A stretch of 64,000 bases of DNA from NCBI RefSeq assembly GCF_001612555.1, contig NZ_CP015110.1, forward strand, positions 2,480,001 through 2,544,000. Direction: 5' to 3'. The stretch is from Acinetobacter sp. TGL-Y2. GTDB lineage: Bacteria; Pseudomonadota; Gammaproteobacteria; Pseudomonadales; Moraxellaceae. The first letter of the stretch is position 1. Each line of letters starts with the position of its first letter. A program made the translations under genes and the position numbers. Of the stretch, positions 1-9,175 are shown piece by piece. Under the pieces are notes generated by a model. It did not search any database. It was given only the letters and a program-made list of their open reading frames with translations, and was not told where the DNA came from.

Positions 1-135
1 ATTTACGAAATCATTCCTGGATTCATCTGTTCATTCCTGACCATTGTGATTGTGAGCTTATGTGGTAAAGCACCCAATAAAGCAATTACCCAACGTTTTG
101 ATGAGGCAGATCGTCTTTATCAAGCGACCAAATAA
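1..135 (+). CDS. putP: Sodium/proline symporter (PutP-like), C-terminal fragment
   Basis: The window opens inside a reading frame that runs to a TAA at 133-135. The 44 visible residues start with a hydrophobic stretch (YEIIPGFICSFLTIVIVSL), the end of a last membrane segment, followed by a polar tail with repeated charged residues. This matches the C-terminus of sodium:solute symporters of the PutP type as I remember them, where 'YEIIPGF' lies at the start of the last helix. The rest of the gene lies upstream of the window, so the substrate is inferred and not shown. Another SSS-family symporter is possible. Confidence 0.6.
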   Translation: MYEIIPGFICSFLTIVIVSLCGKAPNKAITQRFDEADRLYQATK

Positions 136-231
136 TTAAATTTATAATTTTTAAAGGTTTGAAGCATTGAGGTTCATTTTTCTTAAATCATGAATCTCAA
201 TGTAAAAAAAAATAGAATTTCTAGAAGAAAT

Positions 232-263
232 AAAAAGGAGGATTTTAATGTCCTCCTTTTTTT
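232..263. terminator. Bidirectional intrinsic terminator between putP and ispA
   Basis: An A-run, GGAGGA, a short loop, TCCTCC and a T-run form a hairpin with U-tracts on both strands. It serves the convergent putP fragment and ispA. Confidence 0.8.
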
Positions 264-274
264 AATTTGTTGGC

Positions 275-1183
275 TTAACTTTTACGTGCCAATAAAAACT
301 GAGAAATTTGATGAAGCTCGTGTGCATTTTCAAAATATTCAAGCGCTGCAAATGCTTGATCGTGTAGCTGCTGCGCATAGCTCTTAGCATTGTCTAGCCC
401 CATCAGCGCAGGGTATGTCGACTTCTCCACTTGCTCATCTTTACCTGCTGTTTTGCCTAAAGTTTGCGTATCTGACACCACATCCAAAATATCATCTTGC
501 ACCTGAAAGGCTAAACCAATCGCTTGACCATATTGGCGTAATTGTGGAATGGCAGGATCTCTCCCTTCAAAAATAGTCACCGCTGACATCATGATCGCAG
601 CTTGGATCAATGCCCCCGTTTTATTACGGTGAATACTTTCCAGTTGAGTCTGATCAATCGACTTGCCTTCAGCTTGTAAGTCCAATACCTGACCACAGAC
701 CATTTTCGAGCTTGAGGTGGCTAAAATTTGCATTTGGCGCAGTACAATACCAGCATCGACACTCTGCTGTGTATCGAAGAGTCGGCTTCCTAAAACCTCA
801 AAAGCCATAGACTGCAAGATATCACCCGCCAGCAATGCAGTGTCTTCACCATATTTCACATGACAGGTCGGTTGCCCACGGCGCAAAAGATCATTGTCCA
901 TGCAAGGCAAATCATCATGCGCGAGTGAATAGCAATGAATCAATTCAACGGCAACTGCAGCACGGCGCACGGCAGCAAAATTCGGATGATTCGGCTTGAG
1001 CTCAGCTGTGGCATAACATAAAGCTGGACGCACACGTTTTCCACCCAACATCACCGTATGATGTACTGCACTTTTTAACGGTTCAGGGAGCGAAAAAGCA
1101 GCTAAGGCGGTGCTTAAATCTTGTTGAATCTGTTGCTGAGCGTTTTTTAAAATTTCAGTGTTCACATCTGCTGCTAATGTCAC
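275..1183 (-). CDS. ispA: Farnesyl diphosphate synthase (geranyltranstransferase)
   Basis: Cytoplasmic prenyltransferase that condenses IPP with DMAPP and then GPP to make farnesyl diphosphate, the precursor of undecaprenyl phosphate, quinone side chains and other isoprenoids. The 302-residue protein has the family landmarks in order: GGKRVRP (47-53), the first aspartate-rich motif DDLPCMD (90-96; the DDx4D spacing of bacterial short-chain synthases) and the second motif DDILD (230-234), which bind Mg-diphosphate. The start is a GTG preceded by GAGG five bases upstream; no better ATG exists. Length is normal for IspA. It stands alone: dxs and xseB, its partners in many bacteria, are not adjacent. 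Confidence 0.93.
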   Translation of the reverse strand: MTLAADVNTEILKNAQQQIQQDLSTALAAFSLPEPLKSAVHHTVMLGGKRVRPALCYATAELKPNHPNFAAVRRAAVAVELIHCYSLAHDDLPCMDNDLLRRGQPTCHVKYGEDTALLAGDILQSMAFEVLGSRLFDTQQSVDAGIVLRQMQILATSSSKMVCGQVLDLQAEGKSIDQTQLESIHRNKTGALIQAAIMMSAVTIFEGRDPAIPQLRQYGQAIGLAFQVQDDILDVVSDTQTLGKTAGKDEQVEKSTYPALMGLDNAKSYAQQLHDQAFAALEYFENAHELHQISQFLLARKS

Positions 1184-1315
1184 GTTTGCCTCTAAATCTT
1201 AAGTTTTGCATCGACTAGGATCAATTCTACCTGAAGCCTTCGCTATTCGACATCATTCATTGGTTCACTTAGCAGCTGACTTGAACAGATTGAAAAGATT
1301 TATTGCATAAAGCCA

Positions 1316-2269
1316 TTATTCCAAAACAAAAATAGAGTTCTTACCTTGAAATTTAGCTTGTTTGATCGCAACATTGAGCTGTTCCATAATATCAAGTTCA
1401 GCAAATTGATCACTCACAGTAGGGTGAATAATGCCAAAGCTCGCCGTGAGCATTTCATCTTGCTGCGCTTGGAAAGCGATATGCGATTTAACCATTTTTT
1501 GACGTAAGCGCTCTGCCAAAGTCAGCACTTTCCAAGGCGTGGAGTCTTCGACCACCACCACAAAACTGGCAGAATTCATTCGATAGATTTCTGCGACATC
1601 GTTTAAAATTTCTTCATTGAAGAAACGACCAATTTTGCACAGAATTTCGTCCCCATAGGTATAGCTGTTCATTTGATTAAATTTCTTAAAATCATCCAAA
1701 TCAATTTTAATAAATGAATATTGGTCACGCATGCTCCCCACACATTTTTCAGCAATAAATTGCTCTAAAGCCAATTTACTTTTTAACCCGGTAATTTGGT
1801 CAATATACAATTGATCGTGCAGTTTTTTATTGTTTTGAATCAGCACGCGTTCCCGTCTTTTTAAACGAGTAATGTCGGCACATACTACAATAATCGAGCT
1901 AATTTGCTTGTCGTAAGTTCTTAGTGCCCTAAAATAGACGATATAAAAATGCCCTTTAGAATAAAATTCATTTTCAATATCATCTAAATACGGATCTTGA
2001 TTAAAATGTGCAGTGGCAGCAGTGAAATGGGCATATACCACGGTGGATAATTCATTGAATTTTTTACCCAACAAATACATCGCATCACTTTCATAAATAT
2101 CAGCAAAGCATTGATTGACAGCAAGAAAAATTGCACTATCTGAAAAAATGGCGATCGGTACAGGAAATTTTGAAATCGCGGAAACCAAATCCAGCTTCTC
2201 GGTATTTTTTAAAATGTCTAAAAACCGCTCTAATTTAGAGGATGATTCATGTTGTTCTGATGACTCCAT
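1316..2269 (-). CDS. PAS domain protein with a degenerate GGDEF domain
   Basis: A 317-residue protein without signal peptide or membrane segments. Residues about 25-140 look like a PAS sensor domain ('PVAIFSDSAIFLAVN'), followed by a short charged helix and a GGDEF-type domain to the C-terminus. The metal-binding region (KIDLDDFKKFN) is present, but the signature reads YGDEI where active diguanylate cyclases have [GSA]GDEF. The first glycine is therefore a bulky tyrosine. It could be an inactive sensor or scaffold, or a weak cyclase; sequence alone cannot decide. Start chosen at the ATG two codons into the open frame because GAGG lies just upstream of it. It is a single gene with no obvious operon partner. 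Confidence 0.75.
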   Translation of the reverse strand: MESSEQHESSSKLERFLDILKNTEKLDLVSAISKFPVPIAIFSDSAIFLAVNQCFADIYESDAMYLLGKKFNELSTVVYAHFTAATAHFNQDPYLDDIENEFYSKGHFYIVYFRALRTYDKQISSIIVVCADITRLKRRERVLIQNNKKLHDQLYIDQITGLKSKLALEQFIAEKCVGSMRDQYSFIKIDLDDFKKFNQMNSYTYGDEILCKIGRFFNEEILNDVAEIYRMNSASFVVVVEDSTPWKVLTLAERLRQKMVKSHIAFQAQQDEMLTASFGIIHPTVSDQFAELDIMEQLNVAIKQAKFQGKNSIFVLE

Positions 2270-2545
2270 ACACACCTCATTCTCTTCATTATAGTTATCT
2301 ATAGTTATGTAGTGATCTCAATTAGGGCATCATTATGAGCCGCATTGAATATCCCGATCTTTCATCTTGACCTATAACTCATATTGTGAATATAACATGC
2401 TTAAATGTACAAAAAAAAGGCGCTTCATGCCGTATCAACATGCTCAAAAATCACATGACTATCCACTTTTCTCATTACATTTAAGCCATTAAAACCTAAA
2501 ATGCCTCTATATTTTAAGAGGCATTCGATTCAGCTCAATAAATCT

Positions 2546-3733
2546 TTAAAAACTATCTGCGGGAACACGCACCCAGCCTTCCATCAATACACGAGCGCTG
2601 CGACTCATGATGGCTTTTTTAACCACCCACTGCTCATGTTCAAAGTTTGCTTGTGCGCCAACTCGTAAGGTGCCTGAAGGATGACCGAAGCGTACCGCTT
2701 CACGTTCTACTCCTCCTGCTGCACGGTTCACCAGCGTTCCTGGAATAGCCGCTGCAGTCCCAATAGCCACCGCAGCCGTACCCATCATGGCATGATGCAG
2801 TTTACCCATAGAAAGCGCACGTACCAATAAATCAATCTCAGAGGCATCAACAGCTTTACCACTTGAGGAAACATAAGATTTAGGTGCGGCAACAAATGCT
2901 ACTTTGGGTGTGTGCTGACGAGAAATCGCGTCATCTACATGCTGAATAATCCCCATTTTGACTGCACCATACGCACGGATTTTTTCAAATTTAGCCAGTG
3001 CTGCTACATCACTATTGATGTCCTCTTGCAGTTCAGTGCCCGTATAGCCAATATCAGCTGCATTTAAAAAAATGGTCGGAATACCCGCATTGATTAAAGT
3101 CGCTTGAAATGTCCCAATCTCAGGCACATCCAGTGAGTCCACGACATTTCCTGTTGGAAACATTGAAGCACCGTCTTCACCATCATCGGCAGGATCTAAA
3201 AATTCAATTTGCACTTCAGCCGCTGGAAAGGTCACCCCATCAAGTTCAAAATCACCCGTTTCCTGAACTTGACCATCGGTGATGGGAACATGTGCAATAA
3301 TGGTTTTTTTAATATTGGCTTGCCAAATATGTACCGTACAGATGCCCTGCTCTGGAATTCGATCTGCTGCGACCAAACCATTTGAAATGGCAAAAGAGCC
3401 AACTGCTGCGGTCAAATTCCCACAGTTACCACTCCAATCTACAAATGCTTTATCGATAGACACCTGTCCAAAGAGATAATCGACATCATGGTTGGCTTGT
3501 GTACTTTTGGCTAAAATCACGGTTTTACTCGTGCTTGAGCTTGCACCGCCCATCCCATCAATTTGCTTTGCATAAGGGTCTGGACTCCCAATCACACGCA
3601 GCAACAAACGATCTCTAGCTTCACCAGCCACTTGTGCACGTTCTGGTAAATCATCTAATTTAAAAAAAACACCTTTACTGGTACCACCGCGCATATAAGT
3701 TGCCGGGATTTTGATTTGTGCTGCAAAGCTCAT
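2546..3733 (-). CDS. prpF: 2-methylaconitate cis-trans isomerase, PrpF family
   Basis: PrpF interconverts 2-methylaconitate isomers so that the AcnD branch of the 2-methylcitrate cycle can degrade propionate. The 395-residue protein has the family signatures MRGGTSKG (14-21), GGASSSTSK with Lys70 and WSGNCGN with Cys104. These match the Lys/Cys pair reported as functional in Shewanella PrpF (about residues 73 and 107). A near-start 'PATYMRGGTSKG' is also typical. Unusually, prpB, prpC and acnD are not next to it; both sides are unrelated genes. Related family members isomerise other tricarboxylates (for example 4-oxalomesaconate), so the exact substrate is inferred. Confidence 0.85.
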   Translation of the reverse strand: MSFAAQIKIPATYMRGGTSKGVFFKLDDLPERAQVAGEARDRLLLRVIGSPDPYAKQIDGMGGASSSTSKTVILAKSTQANHDVDYLFGQVSIDKAFVDWSGNCGNLTAAVGSFAISNGLVAADRIPEQGICTVHIWQANIKKTIIAHVPITDGQVQETGDFELDGVTFPAAEVQIEFLDPADDGEDGASMFPTGNVVDSLDVPEIGTFQATLINAGIPTIFLNAADIGYTGTELQEDINSDVAALAKFEKIRAYGAVKMGIIQHVDDAISRQHTPKVAFVAAPKSYVSSSGKAVDASEIDLLVRALSMGKLHHAMMGTAAVAIGTAAAIPGTLVNRAAGGVEREAVRFGHPSGTLRVGAQANFEHEQWVVKKAIMSRSARVLMEGWVRVPADSF

Positions 3734-4054
3734 TATTCTGTCTATCCTTACACGTTGTTATTCAATTCAAGCTTTTTGTTCAATTCAAGCTTGTTATCAG
3801 GCCGTATTTTATAGTGCCTCGCATTCAATACATTGACCAGATGACTTAAGTATAAAAATGATTTTTGCGGCTTGATCAGCAAAACAAAAAATAAATGCGT
3901 GGTTTTATAAAGTTAAATGTTTGTTAAATAATATTTTTATAAAAAAAAAGATCTTCAATACAGTCCTTCGATCGCACAAGTCGTAGATTTACTAGGATTA
4001 AAAAAATCTTTACATTACAATTAACAAAATTAAACCATTCTAGGGAAGAGTAAC
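3734..4054. promoter_or_regulatory. Divergent promoter region between prpF and an amino-acid permease
   Basis: A 321-bp non-coding stretch between divergent genes. It holds two direct copies of TTCAATTCAAGCTT (3761-3774 and 3779-3792) just upstream of prpF, and then a very A+T-rich half likely to contain the permease promoter. No regulator gene is adjacent, so the role of the repeat is unknown. Confidence 0.4.
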
Positions 4055-5434
4055 TTGACGACCAATTCCTCCGAACTCAAGCGTGGCTTAAAGAATCGTC
4101 ATATTCAATTGATTGCCATGGGTGGTGCAATTGGGACAGGCTTATTCTTAGGCTCTGCGCATGTTATTCAATCTGCCGGCCCTTCTATTATTTTAGGTTA
4201 TGCCATTGGTGGTCTAATCGCATTTCTCATTATGCGTCAACTGGGTGAAATGATTGTACATGAGCCAGTAGCGGGTTCTTTCAGCCATTTTGCATATAAA
4301 TACTGGGGTAAATTTCCTGGTTTTTTAACAGGTTGGAACTATTGGATTCTCTATATTCTAGTCGCGATGGCTGAACTTACAGCGGTAGCAAAATACATCA
4401 ACTACTGGTGGCCGTTCATTCCGGCATGGGCTTCAGTGCTGGTGTTCTTTGTACTGATTACCTTGATTAATCTTGGTAATATTCGTTTTTATGGTGAGTC
4501 AGAGTTTTGGCTTTCAATCATAAAAGTGACCGCCATTGTTGCAATGATTTTATTTGGTATCTATTTACTCGTGACAGCAGATGTGAACTCTACTGCATCA
4601 TTTAGTAATTTATGGACCCATGGTGGCTTCTTCCCGAATGGCTTTGAAGGGCTGTTCTTTATGCTTGCCTTCCTCATGTTTGCCTTTGGTGGTATTGAAC
4701 TGATCGGTATGGCGGCGGCTGAAGCGGAAAACCCTGAAAAGACCATTCCGAAAGCAATTAACCAAATTATTCCTCGTATTCTGATCTTCTATATTGGTTC
4801 AATTATCATTTTATTATCCCTCGTTCCATGGGATCAGTTTACAGGTGGTAGTTTGGAAACAAGCCCATTTGTTAAAGTGTTCAGCTTGATTGGTATCGAA
4901 TGGGCAGCGGGTTTAGTTAACTTTATTATTTTAACTGCGGCCTTGTCAGTATATAACAGTGGAATGTACGCCAATAGCCGTATGTTGTATAGCCTAGCAC
5001 AACAAGGCAATGCCCCTAAAGTATTCACTAAAACCAATAAGCAAGGTGTGCCTATCCCTGCTGTATTACTTTCAGCATTGTTAATTTTTGGTTGTGTCCT
5101 TTTAAACTATTTCGTACCGGAAGATGCACTTGGTCATTTGATGTACATTGTGGTGGGTGCTTTAGTCCTCAATTGGGCAATGATTACCATGACCCATTTA
5201 CAATTCAGACGTGCAAAACGTATTTTGAATTTTAAAACATCTTACCCTGCGCTTTGGGCTCCAATCAGTAATTATATTGTTTTGATCTTTATTGCATTGG
5301 TCCTGTTCATCATGTGGACTCAAGGATTTAAAGAGTCAGTGCTCATGATTCCGATATGGATTACAGGGATGCTGATTCTTTTCAACTTCCTCAATCCTAA
5401 AGATTTGAGTGACATAGATGTAGACAAAAACTAG
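4055..5434 (+). CDS. Amino-acid permease, AAT/APC family (AroP/PheP-like)
   Basis: A 459-residue inner-membrane protein with about twelve hydrophobic segments. The N-terminus carries the AAT-family signature (RHIQLIAMGGAIGTGLFLGS), which contains the unwound glycine-rich part of helix 1. The middle segment FGGIELIGMAAAEAENP and the late loop SVYNSGMYANSRMLYSLA are also family hallmarks. These point to proton-coupled uptake of an amino acid, most like the aromatic or proline-type permeases. The substrate cannot be fixed by eye. The start is TTG at 4055, preceded by GGAAGAG; no in-frame ATG comes before the conserved N-terminus. It is monocistronic, with a terminator after it. Confidence 0.88.
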   Translation: MTTNSSELKRGLKNRHIQLIAMGGAIGTGLFLGSAHVIQSAGPSIILGYAIGGLIAFLIMRQLGEMIVHEPVAGSFSHFAYKYWGKFPGFLTGWNYWILYILVAMAELTAVAKYINYWWPFIPAWASVLVFFVLITLINLGNIRFYGESEFWLSIIKVTAIVAMILFGIYLLVTADVNSTASFSNLWTHGGFFPNGFEGLFFMLAFLMFAFGGIELIGMAAAEAENPEKTIPKAINQIIPRILIFYIGSIIILLSLVPWDQFTGGSLETSPFVKVFSLIGIEWAAGLVNFIILTAALSVYNSGMYANSRMLYSLAQQGNAPKVFTKTNKQGVPIPAVLLSALLIFGCVLLNYFVPEDALGHLMYIVVGALVLNWAMITMTHLQFRRAKRILNFKTSYPALWAPISNYIVLIFIALVLFIMWTQGFKESVLMIPIWITGMLILFNFLNPKDLSDIDVDKN

Positions 5435-5445
5435 TCAGTGACACT

Positions 5446-5482
5446 TAAAAAAAGTTATTGTTCCGACAATAACTTTTTTTTT
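5446..5482 (+). terminator. Intrinsic terminator after the amino-acid permease
   Basis: Hairpin AAGTTATTG / CAATAACTT with flanking A- and T-runs, 12 bases after the stop codon. Confidence 0.85.
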
Positions 5483-5514
5483 AACTCGAATTAGAGTAAA
5501 TTAGCCCTCGCCTT

Positions 5515-5587
5515 GCGCTCTTAGCTTAACTGGATAGAGCAGTTGCCTCCTAAGCGACCGGCGTGGGTTCGAGTCCCTCAGAGCGCA
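5515..5587 (+). tRNA. tRNA-Arg (anticodon CCT)
   Basis: A cloverleaf can be folded by hand. The acceptor GCGCTCT (5515-5521) pairs with AGAGCGC (5580-5586), with discriminator A at 5587. The anticodon stem GTTGC/GCGAC encloses loop CTCCTAA, giving anticodon CCT for AGG codons. The T-arm reads GGGTTCGAGTCCC. The CCA end is not encoded. It lies between the permease terminator and the first FadL-like gene. Confidence 0.93.
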
Positions 5588-5823
5588 TACCCCTTCTTTT
5601 TTTTGAAAAATCAATCACACAATCATACTTTTATTGACCATTTTTCTCATTTAATTTGTCATTTGAGTCAACATTTTTTTGTTGCATCTGCTTAAGTTTA
5701 TGCTATGTTGAATGAAGGGTGAAAAATAACCAAAAACTAAAAAATGATTATTTCCTTACTCTTTGTTACAAGTACAAAAATAGCTCAAAAAATATAATAT
5801 TTTATTATCTAAGGATAGATAAC
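5588..5823. promoter_or_regulatory. Upstream region of the first FadL-like gene
   Basis: An A+T-rich leader of about 236 bp between tRNA-Arg and the first FadL-like gene. An in-frame open stretch runs upstream of the chosen start but has no signal-peptide or homologous character, so it is treated as leader. AAGGATA lies just before the ATG at 5824. The palindrome seen upstream of the two later paralogues is not present here. Confidence 0.35.
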
Positions 5824-7302
5824 ATGAAATTAAAAGCCATCAGCTCGTCTGTATTACTTGCACTTTTACCTATCTCTGGTGTCTATGCCGCTGCAATGGA
5901 TCGTTCAGGACAATCAGTCAGTGCATTCCTACAACCTAACAATTACTTTGAAGCGGGAATTTCTATTTTAGATCCATCTGTGTCGGGTACTGCTACAGCG
6001 AATTATGGGAGTGGCAAGTTTGAAGACATGGCAGATGATTATTATTTTCCAAGTGCCGTAATTAAACTCCAAATGACAGATAAGCTCTCTTTTGGTTTGC
6101 TTTACGATCAACCTTTTGGTGCTGCCGCTGAATATACGGGAAATAATGTTCTTGTCTCAAATCCGGGCTTCGATACGATCTTACCTGCTGCCCAAATGGC
6201 AGGTTTAAGGCAAGCTGCAATTGCTCGTAATACACCTGCAGGTATTCAACAGCTTGCAACACTTGCAGGCGTACCACTCGCAACAGCTCAAGGCTGGTAT
6301 GCAGCGAATGCACCCATACCCGGTGTTGGAAACGCGAAAGATGTGGTTGATGCAGGTGTCGCAGCGCAAGTGGATACTGCTCTAAACAGCACTAAAAAAA
6401 TGCTGGGTCAAGGCGGCACTAAAGTCGATGTAAATACTCAAAACCTTTCCATGATTTTTGGTTTCCAACCCACTGAGAATTTTAATATTTATGGTGGTGG
6501 TGTTTATCAAACTGTTAAAGGGTCTTTAAATTTACGTGGTGCGGCAGCCAGCGTATTTAACGGTTACGATGCCACTTTCGATGAAACAGGGGGTGTAGGT
6601 TGGCTTGCAGGTGCTGCATTTCAAATTCCAGAAATCGCACTTAAAATCTCTGCGACCTACCGCTCAGAGATTGACCATGATGTGACCACCAATGAAACAT
6701 TGACCACACAAGCAGCCCTCCCTCTTTTGGCGAATGCAGGCTTAGATGTTTCAGGTGCTGCGCAAGTTTTAGCACAAGGAAGTACCAAAACCTCACTTAA
6801 GACACCTCAATCCGTGAATTTAGATTTTCAAACTGGGGTCATGGCAAATACAGTAGCTTTTGCAAACGTCCGCTGGGTCAATTGGGAAGATTTTAAAATT
6901 CGTCCAGAAAAATTTGGAGCAGTATCTGAATTAGTTGGGCCTTTAGTCGGTCAACCCAACGGATTTAATATCATTGAATATTCAGATGATCAAATTTCAG
7001 CTACTATCGGTGTAGGTCGTAAATTTTCTGAAAAATGGTCAGGTACTTTTGCGTTAGGTTGGGATTCTGGTGCAGGCGAACTGGTCAGCTCTCTGGGTCC
7101 AACTGAAGGCTATTGGAATGTGGGTCTAGGTGCACAGTTCAGCCCGACACCTGCAACATTCATCGCAGGTGGGGTTAAATACTTTATGCTTGGTGATGCC
7201 AAGGCTCAGATCTCATCTCAATTTGGTACAGAAAATTACCTTGCAGACTTTGAAGACAATGATGCTTTAGCGTTCGGTCTAAAAATGGGTTATAAATTCT
7301 AA
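5824..7302 (+). CDS. FadL-family outer-membrane transporter, paralogue 1
   Basis: A 492-residue outer-membrane beta-barrel of the OmpP1/FadL/TodX family, which moves long-chain fatty acids or other hydrophobic compounds across the outer membrane. A signal peptide covers about residues 1-22 (hydrophobic core SSVLLALLPISGVYA), the mature N-terminus starts 'AAMDRSGQSVSAFLQP', and the chain ends in YKF, the aromatic-terminal barrel signal. Start chosen at ATG 5824, where ribosome site and signal peptide agree; the open frame extends 35 codons further without support. It carries an insert of about 95 residues after 'FGAAAEYTG' that the third paralogue lacks. First of three tandem copies; the substrate is unknown. 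Confidence 0.85.
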   Translation: MKLKAISSSVLLALLPISGVYAAAMDRSGQSVSAFLQPNNYFEAGISILDPSVSGTATANYGSGKFEDMADDYYFPSAVIKLQMTDKLSFGLLYDQPFGAAAEYTGNNVLVSNPGFDTILPAAQMAGLRQAAIARNTPAGIQQLATLAGVPLATAQGWYAANAPIPGVGNAKDVVDAGVAAQVDTALNSTKKMLGQGGTKVDVNTQNLSMIFGFQPTENFNIYGGGVYQTVKGSLNLRGAAASVFNGYDATFDETGGVGWLAGAAFQIPEIALKISATYRSEIDHDVTTNETLTTQAALPLLANAGLDVSGAAQVLAQGSTKTSLKTPQSVNLDFQTGVMANTVAFANVRWVNWEDFKIRPEKFGAVSELVGPLVGQPNGFNIIEYSDDQISATIGVGRKFSEKWSGTFALGWDSGAGELVSSLGPTEGYWNVGLGAQFSPTPATFIAGGVKYFMLGDAKAQISSQFGTENYLADFEDNDALAFGLKMGYKF

Positions 7303-7318
7303 AATCCCAAAAATCGGA

Positions 7319-7343
7319 AGAGCACTTCATGTGCTCTTTTTTT
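7319..7343 (+). terminator. Intrinsic terminator after FadL paralogue 1
   Basis: AGAGCAC / GTGCTCT hairpin with a TTCAT loop and a T-run, 17 bases after the stop. Confidence 0.88.
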
Positions 7344-7668
7344 GACCTGATCGGTCAAAAAAACACTAATTGAACACTATTCACGCAACTGATTTTATTC
7401 AGCCTTAAGAAAAATCAATAATAGATAATGTTTCTATCATACGAAAATCAAACAAAAATAATAGCATTATCAAATAGTGAGTTTTAATAAAACCTCACAC
7501 TACATCTTCTAAATAAATTTTTATATTTCCTAGAGTATTTACTCTTATTTTTAATGTGTTATTTTGTGTACAGGAGTAAAGTTAGATTTTAGTTTTGTAT
7601 CTACGTACTTCTACAACGTTTAAAAAACTAAAAAATCAAATCGTTTAGAATGTTAGGGAAAGATTCAA
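7344..7668. promoter_or_regulatory. Promoter region of FadL paralogue 2 with a palindrome
   Basis: A 325-bp A+T-rich gap. At 7532-7545 it holds the perfect 6-2-6 palindrome AGAGTATTTACTCT, whose core recurs upstream of paralogue 3 (9375-9386). It lies about 125 bp before the start codon. The separate terminator and promoter regions imply that the three FadL genes are transcribed independently. Confidence 0.45.
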
Positions 7669-9129
7669 ATGAAGTTAAAGACATTAACAACAGCAGTTCT
7701 ATTGTCACTACCAACTGCAGGTGCATTTGCCGCTGCGCTTGACCGCTCAGGCCAATCGATCTCGGCTTTCTTACAACCTGATAATTATTTTGAAGCGGGT
7801 ATTTCAATCCTCGATCCTACTGTAGAAGGTGTGGAATCTGGTAACAGTGTAACTAAACGTCCAATTAGTGATATGGCTGATGATTATTATTTCCCTTCAG
7901 CCGCACTAAAATTACAAATTCATGACAAAGTTTCATTTGGTCTGCTGTATGACCAACCTTTTGGGGCAAGTGCCGCATACTCTGGAGACAATGTATTTGT
8001 TTCTAATCCAGGGACTGACACAGTTTTACCCGCATCTAGTGTAAATAATCTTGTCCAAAAAAGAATTCAAGACCATTTGGCCACAGATCTTGGCAAGCAA
8101 CAGCTTGCAGGACTTATAGGAAGCGGTCTTAGTCAGGCAGATGCGATATCAAAAATTAGTCAAGCAATCGTTGCATCACCTGCAGTCCAAGGATTACAAG
8201 CAGGCTTAGCTGCAGCCAATACATATTTAGGTGAAGGCAACACCAATGTTGAAGTAGATACTCAAAATTTATCTCTCATCTTTGGTTATCAACCAACAGA
8301 AAACTTTAACATCTATGGTGGTGGTGTTTATCAAACCGTCAAAGGTCACGTCAGCCTCCGTGGTCAAGCTTATAGCTTATTTAACGGTTATGATGCAGGT
8401 ATTGAAGAAACGGGTGGTACAGGCTGGTTAGCAGGTGCAGCCTTTCAAATCCCAGATATTGCTTTAAAAGTTTCAGCAACTTATCGTTCAGAAATCGACC
8501 ATGATGTAGATGCAACTGAATCGCTTTCAGTGATGAACTTTCCTGGACTGACGGCTGTTCTTGGTGGCATTGGTGTGACTCCTGCTCAATTACAGTCCCT
8601 TACACAACCTGGAAAAACTAAAATCACGACGCCACAGTCAGTGAATTTAGATTTTCAAACTGGAATCATGGCGAACACTGTTGCATTTGCAAACGTACGC
8701 TGGGTAGACTGGTCGAATTTTTCTATCCAACCTTATCAGTTTGGCAAAGTCTCTGAAGCGATTGGTAACCTCGTAGGTCGTCCAAACGGGTTTAACTTGG
8801 TTGAATATTCTGACGACCAAATTTCAGCAACCGTTGGTGTAGGTCGTAAGTTTAACGACTTATGGGCAGGCAATGTATCTGTTGGCTATGACTCAGGTGC
8901 AGGTAATCCTATATCAACACTAGGACCTACTGAAGGCTTCTGGAATGTTGGATTAGGTTTACAATACAGCCCGACACCGGCGACATTCATTGCAGGTGGT
9001 GTGAAATACTTCATGCTCGGCGATGCTGATGCACAAACGGGTGCTCAAGCAGGTGGCAACCAATATGTTGCAAGCTTTGAAGACAACGATGCTTGGGCAT
9101 ATGGTCTAAAAATGGGTTATAAATTCTAA
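7669..9129 (+). CDS. FadL-family outer-membrane transporter, paralogue 2
   Basis: A 486-residue FadL-type barrel, closely similar to paralogue 1 over most of its length ('LDRSGQSISAFLQP', 'ATYRSEIDHDV', 'GPTEGFWNVGLG', final YKF). A signal peptide occupies about residues 1-22 (ending GAFAAA). The segment after 'FGASAAYSGDN' is an alanine-, glutamine- and leucine-rich stretch of about 90 residues, predicted helical by composition. It differs strongly from the equivalent insert of paralogue 1, although the flanks are nearly identical. Likely role: uptake of fatty acids or other hydrophobic substrates at the outer membrane. The start ATG is preceded by GGGAAAG. Confidence 0.85.
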   Translation: MKLKTLTTAVLLSLPTAGAFAAALDRSGQSISAFLQPDNYFEAGISILDPTVEGVESGNSVTKRPISDMADDYYFPSAALKLQIHDKVSFGLLYDQPFGASAAYSGDNVFVSNPGTDTVLPASSVNNLVQKRIQDHLATDLGKQQLAGLIGSGLSQADAISKISQAIVASPAVQGLQAGLAAANTYLGEGNTNVEVDTQNLSLIFGYQPTENFNIYGGGVYQTVKGHVSLRGQAYSLFNGYDAGIEETGGTGWLAGAAFQIPDIALKVSATYRSEIDHDVDATESLSVMNFPGLTAVLGGIGVTPAQLQSLTQPGKTKITTPQSVNLDFQTGIMANTVAFANVRWVDWSNFSIQPYQFGKVSEAIGNLVGRPNGFNLVEYSDDQISATVGVGRKFNDLWAGNVSVGYDSGAGNPISTLGPTEGFWNVGLGLQYSPTPATFIAGGVKYFMLGDADAQTGAQAGGNQYVASFEDNDAWAYGLKMGYKF

Positions 9130-9143
9130 TTATCGCGATTTTA

Positions 9144-9175
9144 AAAAAGGTCATTGCTCGTAATGGCCTTTTTTA
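9144..9175 (+). terminator. Intrinsic terminator after FadL paralogue 2
   Basis: AAAAAAGGTCATT, a short loop, AATGGCCTTTTTT: hairpin with one G-T pair and a U-run, right after the stop. Confidence 0.82.

Noticed and set aside
190..387. 65-residue plus-strand frame at the start of the window
   Set aside because: It runs through the putP-ispA terminator and antisense to the ispA end.
5719..5823. 35-codon upstream extension of FadL paralogue 1
   Set aside because: The signal peptide and ribosome site place the start at 5824; the extension is A+T-rich leader.
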